NCBI RefSeq assembly: GCF_029893635.1
Contig: NZ_JARXYR010000002.1
Span: 1,277,001-1,341,000, forward strand
Direction of reading: 5' to 3'
DNA from: Variovorax sp. TBS-050B
GTDB taxonomy: Bacteria; Pseudomonadota; Gammaproteobacteria; Burkholderiales; Burkholderiaceae_C
Length of the DNA: 64,000 bases
This document shows, in pieces, positions 41,430 through 49,427 of this stretch; positions within the stretch are counted from its first letter, which is position 1; each line of letters begins with the position of its first letter. Under the pieces are notes generated by a model that was not told where the DNA came from, did no database searches, and saw nothing but the letters and a program-made list of their open reading frames with translations. The translations under genes and the position numbers were made by a program.

Positions 41430-42614
41430 ATGAAGCACATCCATCCCCCTCTCCATATGCGCCGGCGGAGCTTCCGCTCGGCCCGCGGCTTCACCCTCGT
41501 CGAACTCATGGTCGGGCTCGTGCTGGGCATGCTCACGGTGATCGTCATCACCGAAGTCACCTCGCTCGCGGAGGGCAAGAAGCGGACGGTTTCCTCCGGC
41601 AGCGACGCCCAGGTGAACGGCGCGTTGTCGCTCTACACGATGCAGCGCGATATCCAGATGGCAGGGTACGGCGCCGTGGGAAATCTCGAGGCGCTGGGCT
41701 GCGCGGTCAAGGGCAGCTTCAAGGATCCAGATGCCCCGGCGGGTACCGTGGCGCTCAAGTTCGAGCCGACGCTGGCGCCGGTGGTCATCAAGGACGGTGC
41801 CAATGGAGCCCCCGACGAAATCACGGTGCTGCAGAGCCGGAAAGCCAACTTTTCCGCGCCCCTGCTCGTGACCAAGAATCACGCGAAGACAGGCAACTCA
41901 TTCACCGTGAAATCCGCGTTCGGTGTCGCGGTGGGCGATTTGATGATCGCCGTTCCTGCCGATGGCAAATGGGATGCAGACAACTGGTGCGCCGTCTTCA
42001 GCGTGACCGACGACGGCGCGGCCACGCCCACCGACACCACCCTCGACTGGCGCCGTGTTCCTCACGTTGCAGGCGGAACCAGCAAAAGCAAGTGGAACAC
42101 CAGCGATGTCTTTCCGGCCGGCGGGTACCTCGAAAAGAGCTATCTCCTGAACATGGGAAGCCTGTCGTTCAACACGTACACGGTCAATACGGGCACGCAA
42201 AACCTCGAAGTCACCGCCCGTACGGCCGAGGCCGCCTCGAGCACGGAGGCGCTCTATCCCCAGATCGTCAACTTGCAAGCGCTCTACGGCAAGGAGACGG
42301 TCACGCCGGGCCAGGTCGGCGCCTACGACGCGGTGACACCGCTCACATCCGCTGACTGGAAGAAGGTTCTGGCGATCCGCATCGCAGTGGTGGCGCGAAG
42401 CACCCAGTACGAGAGGGAGTCCGTCACGAAGTCCGCACCGCTGTGGGACGTCGGCGCGAACAGCACCCTGACGGGCGCGACGGACTGCGGCACCAGCAAA
42501 TGCGTCCCGCTCAAGATCAGCCACGTGCCCGAGTGGGAGCACTACCGCTACAAGGTCTACGACACGATCGTGCCGTTGCGCAACATGCTCTGGAACTCGG
42601 CAGCCACGCCATGA
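41430..42614 (+). CDS. pilW: type IV pilus assembly protein PilW
   Basis: A 394-residue large minor pilin. Leader RSARG, then FTLVELMVGLVLGMLTVIVI (Glu +5), followed by VTSLAEGKKRTVSSGSDAQV and LYTMQRDIQMAGYGAVG, the PilW signature. The C-terminal part contains a PilW-specific segment (IVNLQALYGKETVTPGQV, YRYKVYDTIVPLRNMLW). Larger than average because of a middle domain. Its stop overlaps the pilX start as ATGA, and it follows pilV by 2 bases, so the three are translationally linked. Confidence 0.9.
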   Translation: MKHIHPPLHMRRRSFRSARGFTLVELMVGLVLGMLTVIVITEVTSLAEGKKRTVSSGSDAQVNGALSLYTMQRDIQMAGYGAVGNLEALGCAVKGSFKDPDAPAGTVALKFEPTLAPVVIKDGANGAPDEITVLQSRKANFSAPLLVTKNHAKTGNSFTVKSAFGVAVGDLMIAVPADGKWDADNWCAVFSVTDDGAATPTDTTLDWRRVPHVAGGTSKSKWNTSDVFPAGGYLEKSYLLNMGSLSFNTYTVNTGTQNLEVTARTAEAASSTEALYPQIVNLQALYGKETVTPGQVGAYDAVTPLTSADWKKVLAIRIAVVARSTQYERESVTKSAPLWDVGANSTLTGATDCGTSKCVPLKISHVPEWEHYRYKVYDTIVPLRNMLWNSAATP

Positions 42615-43300
42615 AACCTCAAATCTCCTTTCGCGCACAGCGTGGCGTCTCGCTGCTCTTCGCACTGCTCGCGCTGGTCGCCCTCTCGCTCGCCACACTC
42701 GCGCTGGTGCGCTCGGTCGACACCGGCGCACTGGTGCTGGGCAACATCGGCTTCAAGCAAGACGCCACCGTTGCGGGTGACCAGGCGACGCGAGAAGCCA
42801 TTGCATGGCTGAAGGCCAATGCCGCCAGCCTCAACAACGACGCTCCGGCCGCCGGCTATTACGCGAGCACCAAGGAGCTGAAGGCGGACAAGACCAAGGA
42901 TGCGCCTGTCGACGTGACCGGCCAGCAACAGCAGGCGGTCGCAAACCGGAAGCTGGTGGACTGGAGCGACGAGCAGGACAAGAAATGCCCGTACGCCGCA
43001 GCAGGCTCGTTCGGCTCATGCGAACTCAAGTCGGTCAACGCCGCTGCGGTCACCGGGGGCAACAAGGCCCGCTACGTGATCTTCCGGTTGTGCGCTGCGG
43101 AAGGCAGTGCGAACGACGACATCAACAACAGTTGCGCTCAACCGTTGGCCAGCAATACGTCGGCGTCAGGGCGCGGTCTCATCGACTATGCGACGCCGCG
43201 CTTCAGCACGACCGGCGGCCCGTACTACCGCATCGTCGTGCGCGTGCTCGGTGCGCGCAACACGGTCGGCTTTACCGAAACCATCGTCAATTTCTACTAG
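42611..43300 (+). CDS. pilX: type IV pilus assembly protein PilX
   Basis: A 229-residue minor pilin. Leader RAQRG, then VSLLFALLALVALSLATLAL; position +5 is Phe instead of Glu, as in other PilX/GspK-type tip subunits that start the fibre. Next comes VRSVDTGALVLGNIGFKQDA and TVAGDQATREAIAWL, the PilX signature. Cys residues (KKCPYA, GSCELK, RLCAAE, NSCAQP) can give two disulfides. It overlaps pilW by 4 bases and is followed 36 bases later by pilY1, its functional partner. Confidence 0.88.
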   Translation: MKPQISFRAQRGVSLLFALLALVALSLATLALVRSVDTGALVLGNIGFKQDATVAGDQATREAIAWLKANAASLNNDAPAAGYYASTKELKADKTKDAPVDVTGQQQQAVANRKLVDWSDEQDKKCPYAAAGSFGSCELKSVNAAAVTGGNKARYVIFRLCAAEGSANDDINNSCAQPLASNTSASGRGLIDYATPRFSTTGGPYYRIVVRVLGARNTVGFTETIVNFY

Positions 43301-43336
43301 CAAGTGCGCGGGTTCGCGACACGAGGAGTCCGTCTT

Positions 43337-46300
43337 ATGTCCCACAGTTCCATCCGCCGCCGGTGGCGTGCCGACTCGCGCTCGGCGCGCACCGCGCTTG
43401 GCATCTTGTCATTGAGCATGGGTGTACTGGCATGCGTCGTGCCAGGCCTTTCGACCGCGGCAGACACGCTCATCCTCGACGAGCCGCTTGCCACGCGGCC
43501 GAATGTCAAGGCGAAGCCCAACTTGCTCTTCATCTTGGACAACTCGGGAAGTATGGCGAATGCGTACATGCCCGATGACATGAGCAACTCCGGAACCTTC
43601 GGCTACCGCAGTGCGCAGTGCAACGGCGTCGCGTACGACCCATCGGTGACTTATTCCCCCCCCGTGAGTTACGCAGGAACGCCCTTCCCCAATGCGTCCT
43701 TCCGAGCGGCGTGGACCGACGGGTTCGATCAGTCGGGTTCCGAAGACCTGGGAGGCACAACACAGCTCGCCTCCATCACCACCAGTTCGGCCGTCACGGT
43801 TTCTAGCGGGAGCAAATCGTTTCTATTCACGGACAGCTATGCGGCTGACACGTTCAGCGTTGGCGATATCGTGCAATTGGTCTCGGGCTCTGGCAGCAGT
43901 GCCAAGATCATGACCGGCGTCGTGACGGAATGGAAGAATTCGACCAGCAGCTGGAGCAGAGGGACCAGGACGCTCACGGTCAACGTCACGTCCTCTTCCG
44001 GGAGTGGCAGCGCCAGTACCTGGGCAATCACCCGCACGACTTTCAGCACGTATTACGTCTACAAGGGCAGCCAGCCGAAGATGGCGTGGAAGTACAGCAG
44101 CAGCGGCGTTGACACGACGACGACCTTCTACAAGGAGTGCACGTATGGAACGAGTTCCTCAGCCGGGAAGGCCCTGTTCGATACCGTCCAGTTGATCGAC
44201 ACGTCCGCTGAGGCCCAGAACTACGCCAATTGGTATTCGTATTACCGAACACGCCGCCTGCTCATGCGCACCGCCACCGGCAAGGCCATGCTGGGACTCG
44301 ACGCGGGTTACCGCGTGGGATTCACCACGATCAGCGAGACAGGCGTGCAAGCGAATGCGGGCTTCCTCGACGTCGACGATTTCGGGGGAACCCACAAGCA
44401 GGCGTTCTATACGAAGCTCTACGCGGCAACGGGCAATTCCACGACGCCGTTGCGCGGCGCACTCTCCAAGGCGGGCCGCTATTTCGCGAAGAAGATGAGC
44501 GGCCAGACCTACGATCCGATGCAGTATTCCTGCCAGCGGAACTATGCATTGCTCTCGACGGACGGCTACTGGAACACGGGCAGCGAAGGCACTACCTACA
44601 AGGCGTTTCAATTGGACGGCGCGACCACTGTGGGGCAGCAGGACGGTGCCGACCCTCGGCCGATGAAAGACAACGGTGCCAGCGACACGCTGGCCGACGT
44701 GGCGGCCTATTACTACAAGACCGACCTGCGGACCGCCGATCTCGGAAATTGCAAATCTTCGACCTCCGGTTCCGAGCAGGACGTGTGCTCCAACAACATC
44801 GTGCCCGCAGGGCGAGACACCGCCACCTCGCAGCACATGACGACGTTCACCATCGGCCTCGGTGTGAACGGCACGCTGGACTACGACCGGAACTATCTGA
44901 CCCAGACCTCGGGCTCCTATGTGAACCTGACCAACGGAACGGCCGAATGGCCCACACCGGCAGCAACGACTAACGGCGGCAACGCCACCAACATCGACGA
45001 CCTCTGGCACGCCGCCGTCAACGGCCGCGGCCAGTACTACTCGGCACTCAATGCCAGCGCCCTGGCCGAAGCCATCAGCGGTGTGGTCAACACCATCCAG
45101 GAAGTCTCGGGCACTTCGTCGGCCGCCTCCACGAGCGCGCTGGAACTGGTCGCAGGCGACAACAACCAGGTCTACAAGGCCAGCTACACCACCAAGAAGT
45201 GGAGCGGCGATGTCGAGGCCTTCACGCTCAATGGCGATACCGGCGCGATCGGCACCACGGCGGTCTGGTCCGCCAAGGCAAAGCTCGATGCCACGCCCTA
45301 CGCCGATCGCAAGATCTATTACCGCAAGCCCAACACCACCGTGCGGCAGGCTTTCGATTGGACCAGTCTGAATGCAGACGGCTACGGCAGCTACTTCAGC
45401 AACCTGTGCACGCGGGCTCTGGTGGCCGCTCAGTGCCTGGACAACGCGACCGATGCCGAGAAGACCAAGATCAACAGCGGTGACAACCTCGTCAAGTTCC
45501 TTCGCGGCGACCGCACCTTCGAAGCAGCCAGCACGGCCAACGGTACCACCCGCGCGCTGTACCGGCCCCGCGCCGGCGGCGTGCTGGGTGACATCATCAA
45601 CGGCGCTCCCGCCTATGTCGGCAAGCCGCCCTTCACTTACAGCGACGCCGGTTACACGAATTTCGTGATCGCCAACAAGGACCGCAAGCCGATGGTCTAT
45701 GTCGGCGCCAACGACGGCATGCTGCACGCCTTCTCGGCCAGCGGCACCGACGCCGGCACCGAGCGCTGGGCTTATGTGCCCAGCGCGGTGATGCCGGAGA
45801 TGTACAGGCTCGCGGACACCGCGTACGAATCGCGGCACCGCTACTTCGTCGATGGCGCGCCGGTCATCGGCGACATCAAGGTCGGCTCCGAATGGAAGAC
45901 CATCCTCGTCGGCGGACTGAACAAAGGCGGGCGCAGCTACTACGCGCTCGACATCACCAACCCTGAAGATCCCAAGCCCCTTTGGGAGTTCACCGATCCG
46001 AACCTGGGTCTGACTTTCGGCAATCCGATCATCACCAAGCGGAAGGACGGCACCTGGGTGGTGGTGTTCGCTTCGGGCTACAACAACGGCACGAGCGACG
46101 GCAACACCGGCGACGGCAAGGGACGCCTCTTCGTGCTGAACGCGAACACGGGCGCCAAGGTCATCAGCGGTGACATCCCCACCACGGCGGGAACGACCAC
46201 CGATCCGAGCGGCCTCGCGAAGATCAACGCCTGGATCGACGATGTGTCCGACAACACTTCCAAGCGCTTCTATGGCGGCGATCTGCAAGGCAACCTCTGG

Positions 46301-46993
46301 CGCTTCGACATCGACAATCTGGTGTTGCCGAACCAAGGCGCGCTGTTGCTCGCGAAGTTCCAGGTCAATGGGACAACGCCGCAGCCCATCACCACGCGTC
46401 CGGAAACGGTCGAGATCTCGGGCAAGCCGGTGATCCTGGTCGCCACGGGTCGCTATCTTGGCGCTGCGGACGTGGAGGACAAGACGCAGCAGAGCATCTA
46501 TGCGGTCAAGGACTCACTGACGGAGACCGGCCTGGGTGACGTTCGCAACAACAACAGCATGGTGCGTCAGACCTTCACTGTGTCGGGCAATACCGCGACC
46601 ATCAGCAAGAACCCGGTCAATTGGAGCAGCAACAACGGATGGTGGGCGGACCTGCCACACAGCGGCGAACGCGTGTTCACCAACCTGGCGCTCCAGTTCG
46701 GCGTTGTTTCCGTGGCAACGGGCATCCCGAGCGGCGATGCCTGCAGTTCGGGCGGCTCATCTTGGCGCTATTTCCTCAATGCAAGCGACGGCTCGAGTTC
46801 TCTTCTCAACGCCGGGGAGCTCTGGAGTGCCAGCTCATTGATCGCTGGTCAGAGCTGGGTCAAGCTCAAGGATGGCAGCACGATCGTGATCCGGCCGACG
46901 ACAGATGGCCGCCTGCGGGGTGAATCCGGAGGGAACCCGCCGGGCTCGGGAAACAATCCACTTCGCAGTTCGTGGCGGGAATTGGCGGACTGA
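43337..46993 (+). CDS. pilY1: PilY1-type tip adhesin of type IV pili
   Basis: A 1,218-residue secreted protein. Signal peptide (about 20-40, ending LSTAAD), then an N-terminal von Willebrand A-like domain with MIDAS motif DNSGSM (FILDNSGSMANAYM), and a C-terminal beta-propeller (about 720-1130) with GAPAYVGKPPF, VYVGANDGMLHAFSASGTDA, ERWAYVPSAVMPEMY, YFVDGAPVIGDIK, GLNKGGRSYYALDITNPEDP and FYGGDLQGNLWRFD. PilY1 is carried at the pilus tip, needed for extension, adhesion and surface sensing. The canonical calcium loop before GDLQGNLW is only partly matched. A Ser/Thr-rich lower-GC stretch (43790-44040) interrupts the vWA-like part. The GAGGAG at about 43323 fits ATG 43337. Confidence 0.9.
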   Translation: MSHSSIRRRWRADSRSARTALGILSLSMGVLACVVPGLSTAADTLILDEPLATRPNVKAKPNLLFILDNSGSMANAYMPDDMSNSGTFGYRSAQCNGVAYDPSVTYSPPVSYAGTPFPNASFRAAWTDGFDQSGSEDLGGTTQLASITTSSAVTVSSGSKSFLFTDSYAADTFSVGDIVQLVSGSGSSAKIMTGVVTEWKNSTSSWSRGTRTLTVNVTSSSGSGSASTWAITRTTFSTYYVYKGSQPKMAWKYSSSGVDTTTTFYKECTYGTSSSAGKALFDTVQLIDTSAEAQNYANWYSYYRTRRLLMRTATGKAMLGLDAGYRVGFTTISETGVQANAGFLDVDDFGGTHKQAFYTKLYAATGNSTTPLRGALSKAGRYFAKKMSGQTYDPMQYSCQRNYALLSTDGYWNTGSEGTTYKAFQLDGATTVGQQDGADPRPMKDNGASDTLADVAAYYYKTDLRTADLGNCKSSTSGSEQDVCSNNIVPAGRDTATSQHMTTFTIGLGVNGTLDYDRNYLTQTSGSYVNLTNGTAEWPTPAATTNGGNATNIDDLWHAAVNGRGQYYSALNASALAEAISGVVNTIQEVSGTSSAASTSALELVAGDNNQVYKASYTTKKWSGDVEAFTLNGDTGAIGTTAVWSAKAKLDATPYADRKIYYRKPNTTVRQAFDWTSLNADGYGSYFSNLCTRALVAAQCLDNATDAEKTKINSGDNLVKFLRGDRTFEAASTANGTTRALYRPRAGGVLGDIINGAPAYVGKPPFTYSDAGYTNFVIANKDRKPMVYVGANDGMLHAFSASGTDAGTERWAYVPSAVMPEMYRLADTAYESRHRYFVDGAPVIGDIKVGSEWKTILVGGLNKGGRSYYALDITNPEDPKPLWEFTDPNLGLTFGNPIITKRKDGTWVVVFASGYNNGTSDGNTGDGKGRLFVLNANTGAKVISGDIPTTAGTTTDPSGLAKINAWIDDVSDNTSKRFYGGDLQGNLWRFDIDNLVLPNQGALLLAKFQVNGTTPQPITTRPETVEISGKPVILVATGRYLGAADVEDKTQQSIYAVKDSLTETGLGDVRNNNSMVRQTFTVSGNTATISKNPVNWSSNNGWWADLPHSGERVFTNLALQFGVVSVATGIPSGDACSSGGSSWRYFLNASDGSSSLLNAGELWSASSLIAGQSWVKLKDGSTIVIRPTTDGRLRGESGGNPPGSGNNPLRSSWRELAD

Positions 46994-47022
46994 GCATCCT
47001 GGTCGAAGGGGCCGCGAGCGCG

Positions 47023-47832
47023 ATGGAAGCCGCCAAGGTCTCGCCGGGCGGGGTCAGTGCCGCGCCTGCAGGGCGTTCCTGGCTGCAGCGCGGCCAGCGG
47101 CCTTTGCTGCTGTGCGCCGGGCTCTCGCTGGCGCTGCATGCTGCGGTGCTCGCGTACAGGGTTCCGCCGCCACCCGATCCGCCTCGGGCGTCGGCTGAAT
47201 ACGCAACTTCCGGTGAAAGCGACGGCTCGGGGTCGAAGGTCGTGCGCCTCCGCGTCGAAGTCAGGCCGGCCGAGGCGCGACATGGAGCGTCGAGCGCACC
47301 CCAACCCGAAATGGTGACCCCGGCTCCAGCCGAAGGAGGCTCTGACACCACCGCGATGCGCGACGGAGAGGCGAGTCCAAGGTCGTCAGTCTCCGAGGTG
47401 CCACTGCATCGCATTTCGGACCGCTTGCTTCCGCAACCCGCAGAGCCGAGCTCGTCCACTTCGATGCCGCAACCCCCCGCTGCTTTCGAGACCTCGCAGA
47501 TCACATCGACGGACGGCTTCGATGGCAGCGACTACCTTCCGCGGCGATTGCTCACGGTTGCGCCGTCCCCCGTGGCACCCATTGTCCTGGGTGCGCCGGA
47601 AGACAGTGTCCCTGCGGAGCGCTTTGTCGGCATCCTCTCTGTCTTTATCGATGAAAGCGGGCGCGTGAAACACGTGAGGGAGGATGGGACGTCCCTTCCT
47701 CCCTCATTGAGCGAGATTGCTAGGCATGCATTTGCAAGCGCTTTTTTCTCGCCAGGCCAACTGAATGGCGCTCCGGTAAAGTCGAATTTCCGGGTGGAGG
47801 TGGTGTTCGATAACTCTGGCACCCCTAAATAA
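47023..47832 (+). CDS. TonB-like protein in the minor-pilin operon
   Basis: A 269-residue protein with a single N-terminal transmembrane helix (LLLCAGLSLALHAAVLAYRV, with the S-X3-H pattern of TonB anchors), a Pro/Ser-rich periplasmic linker (about 45-165) and a C-terminal TonB-type domain (about 185-269: VGILSVFIDESGRVKHVRED, AFASAFFSPGQLNGAPVK, NFRVEVVFD). There is no ExbB/ExbD nearby. It follows pilY1 by 29 bases, so it is probably transcribed with the pilus operon; a role linking the envelope to PilY1 secretion is possible but unproven. GTG 46972, overlapping pilY1, is an alternative start adding 17 residues. Confidence 0.65.
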   Translation: MEAAKVSPGGVSAAPAGRSWLQRGQRPLLLCAGLSLALHAAVLAYRVPPPPDPPRASAEYATSGESDGSGSKVVRLRVEVRPAEARHGASSAPQPEMVTPAPAEGGSDTTAMRDGEASPRSSVSEVPLHRISDRLLPQPAEPSSSTSMPQPPAAFETSQITSTDGFDGSDYLPRRLLTVAPSPVAPIVLGAPEDSVPAERFVGILSVFIDESGRVKHVREDGTSLPPSLSEIARHAFASAFFSPGQLNGAPVKSNFRVEVVFDNSGTPK

Positions 47833-47890
47833 CCGCCCTCATGCCTTCAGGGGTCTTCGTAAGGCGGCCCTACCGGCTGAAAAGAGGCTA

Positions 47891-48391
47891 TTACGGCTTC
47901 TTGGCGGGCGGGCAGCCAGCGGGGGCGTATTTCGCATCAGCGGTAGTTTCGCAGAGCCAGCTCCCCTCGGCAGTACGGGTCCAAATGATGGTCTTCGCAG
48001 ATTTTCCCTTCAACGTTTCCGCTGCCGCACCGGCGAAAGTCCCTGCAATGGTGCCCGTGGTGTTCAGTGCAACGGTATTGGTAGTTTTATCAGCGGCCAG
48101 GGCCGTGCCGGCAGTCGAAGCGAGAGGTGAAGTAAAGCTCAAAATGTTGGAGCTGGTGGCACCAAGATCACATGCACCAATGTCGGTTTTTCCATTGTTA
48201 AGACAGTCTTCATAAGCTGTCTTTAAAGCACCAGTCTCCGACATCGCACGAGCAACCTGCGATTTCGCAACATAGGTCTGGTATTGCGGAATCGCAATCG
48301 CGGCCAAAATACCGATGATCGCTACCACGATCATCAATTCAATAAGCGTAAAACCCTTTTGTACGGCACGCGCACTGGACTGATTAAACAT
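47891..48391 (-). CDS. pilA: major type IV pilin PilA
   Basis: A 166-residue prepilin, the main shaft subunit of type IV pili. Leader [13 protein letters not shown], then [20 protein letters not shown] (Glu +5) and [19 protein letters not shown], followed by a head with a first pair [12 protein letters not shown] and a C-terminal disulfide loop ([14 protein letters not shown], residues about 148-161). The Ser/Thr-rich head ([16 protein letters not shown]) provides glycosylation sites for the PglL-like enzyme encoded at 38-39.7 kb. It is convergent with the minor-pilin operon and separately controlled by a sigma-54 promoter, consistent with PilSR control. Codon use is less GC-rich than neighbours, as is common for highly expressed pilins. 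Confidence 0.93.
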   Translation of the reverse strand: MFNQSSARAVQKGFTLIELMIVVAIIGILAAIAIPQYQTYVAKSQVARAMSETGALKTAYEDCLNNGKTDIGACDLGATSSNILSFTSPLASTAGTALAADKTTNTVALNTTGTIAGTFAGAAAETLKGKSAKTIIWTRTAEGSWLCETTADAKYAPAGCPPAKKP

Positions 48392-48415
48392 TTTTGATAC
48401 TCCCGGTTGATTGAC

Positions 48416-48437
48416 GTAAACCCGGGTTTACACCCGG
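48416..48437 (-). other. 5'-terminal stem-loop of the pilA transcript
   Basis: On the minus strand, CCGGGT-GTAA-ACCCGG (48422-48437) forms a 6-bp GC stem with a GTAA (GNRA) tetraloop. It overlaps a second, mutually exclusive hairpin, the 16-base palindrome GTAAACCCGGGTTTAC (48416-48431). From the sigma-54 promoter, transcription should start near 48439, putting the stem-loop at the very 5' end. GGGAG (48400-48404) is the ribosome binding site beyond it. Confidence 0.55.
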
Positions 48438-48450
48438 AAATCAATCAACC

Positions 48451-48465
48451 GCAGCATCTGTGCCA
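48451..48465 (-). promoter_or_regulatory. sigma-54 (RpoN) promoter of pilA
   Basis: TGGCAC-AGATG-CTGC on the minus strand (48465 down to 48451) has the required GG-N10-GC spacing and matches the -24/-12 consensus TGGCAC-N5-TTGC at all but one position. It lies about 60 bases before the pilA start. PilR-type enhancer control of sigma-54 pilin promoters is standard in this group. An inverted repeat GGTTGATTGA (48441-48450 and 48405-48414) flanks the start region. Confidence 0.8.
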
Positions 48466-48591
48466 CGCGCCTTTACAGCGTCTACTTCAAATTTCGTGAA
48501 TTATTTCTCCGGACTTATTTACATTAAGTGACAATTCTTCGGCTTTTGCAAATTGCATCGAACAGTTTTGTCATCCGTGCCTGCGGGCGCG

Positions 48592-49395
48592 CTAAAACGT
48601 CAGTACGCCATTAGCTTTCAACCACCGCACATCCCGATGCGCCAACCCCCCCACCTGGCGCGCCGCCAGCGACTCGATCTGGCTCATGATCTCGTCGGTT
48701 TCCGCGGGCTTGGTGTGGGTGATGTAGATCGGGTAGTGCTTTCCGGGATCGATGTGCGACAGCTCGTCGGCCAGCGCGAGCGGCGAGAGGTGCAGGCTGC
48801 GCTCGGCCAGTGCCTTCTCGCGATTGCCGAAGGCGGTTTCGATGACGAGCACGGCCACGTCGAGGGCGTTGACGCGGTCCCAGAACGGGGGGTTGCGCTC
48901 GGTGTCGCCGCTGAACACCCAGTGTGCGCCGCCGTTGGCGCGGCAGACGGCGAAGCCGCAGGCCGGCACGGTGTGGACGGCGGGCAGAACCTCCACCTGC
49001 TTGGGAAAGGCACTGCCCAATGCGAGCGTTTGGCCGACGGTGATGTCGTGAAAGCTCACGAACGGTGCCCCGGGGCTGGGAATGCTCTCGAAATCGGGCC
49101 AGATGACGTTGTTGAACACATGCGCGCGCAGCGCCTCGATGGTGGCGCGCAGGGCATGCACGCGCAGCGGCCGGGTGCGGCGGCCGCCCACGGCGTCGAG
49201 CAAGAGGGGCAGAGCGGCGATGTGGTCGAGGTGGCAGTGCGTGAGCACGACGTCGTCGATGCCGGCCATTTCGTCGAGCGTGAGGTCGCCGACGCCGGTG
49301 CCTGCATCCACGAGCAGGTCGGTGTCGACCAGGAACGAGGTGGTGCGACAGTCTTTGGCAATGGCGCCCGAACAACCCAGCACGCGAACCTGCAT
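48592..49395 (-). CDS. class II 3',5'-cyclic-nucleotide phosphodiesterase
   Basis: A 267-residue metallo-beta-lactamase-fold enzyme. The zinc motif is THCHLDHIAALPLLLD (HxHxDH, about residue 55), with further ligands in VFSGDTERN (Asp) and THTKPAE (His near the end). VRVLGCSGAIAKDCRTTSFL is characteristic of PDEase_II/CpdP phosphodiesterases that hydrolyse cAMP. It is the last gene of a leftward operon behind the CHASE2 nucleotide cyclase gene, giving a synthesis/degradation pair. I used ATG 49395, where homologues start; ATG 49431 (overlapping the cyclase stop as ATGA) would add 12 residues. Confidence 0.85.
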   Translation of the reverse strand: MQVRVLGCSGAIAKDCRTTSFLVDTDLLVDAGTGVGDLTLDEMAGIDDVVLTHCHLDHIAALPLLLDAVGGRRTRPLRVHALRATIEALRAHVFNNVIWPDFESIPSPGAPFVSFHDITVGQTLALGSAFPKQVEVLPAVHTVPACGFAVCRANGGAHWVFSGDTERNPPFWDRVNALDVAVLVIETAFGNREKALAERSLHLSPLALADELSHIDPGKHYPIYITHTKPAETDEIMSQIESLAARQVGGLAHRDVRWLKANGVLTF

Positions 49396-49427
49396 CGTTG
49401 AAGACCCCTCGCTTGAATTCGTCGCGG

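Noticed and set aside
46972..47022. GTG 46972 as start of the TonB-like gene
   Set aside because: Would overlap pilY1 by 22 bases and add a non-homologous segment; ATG 47023 leaves a normal short cytosolic part. Not excluded.
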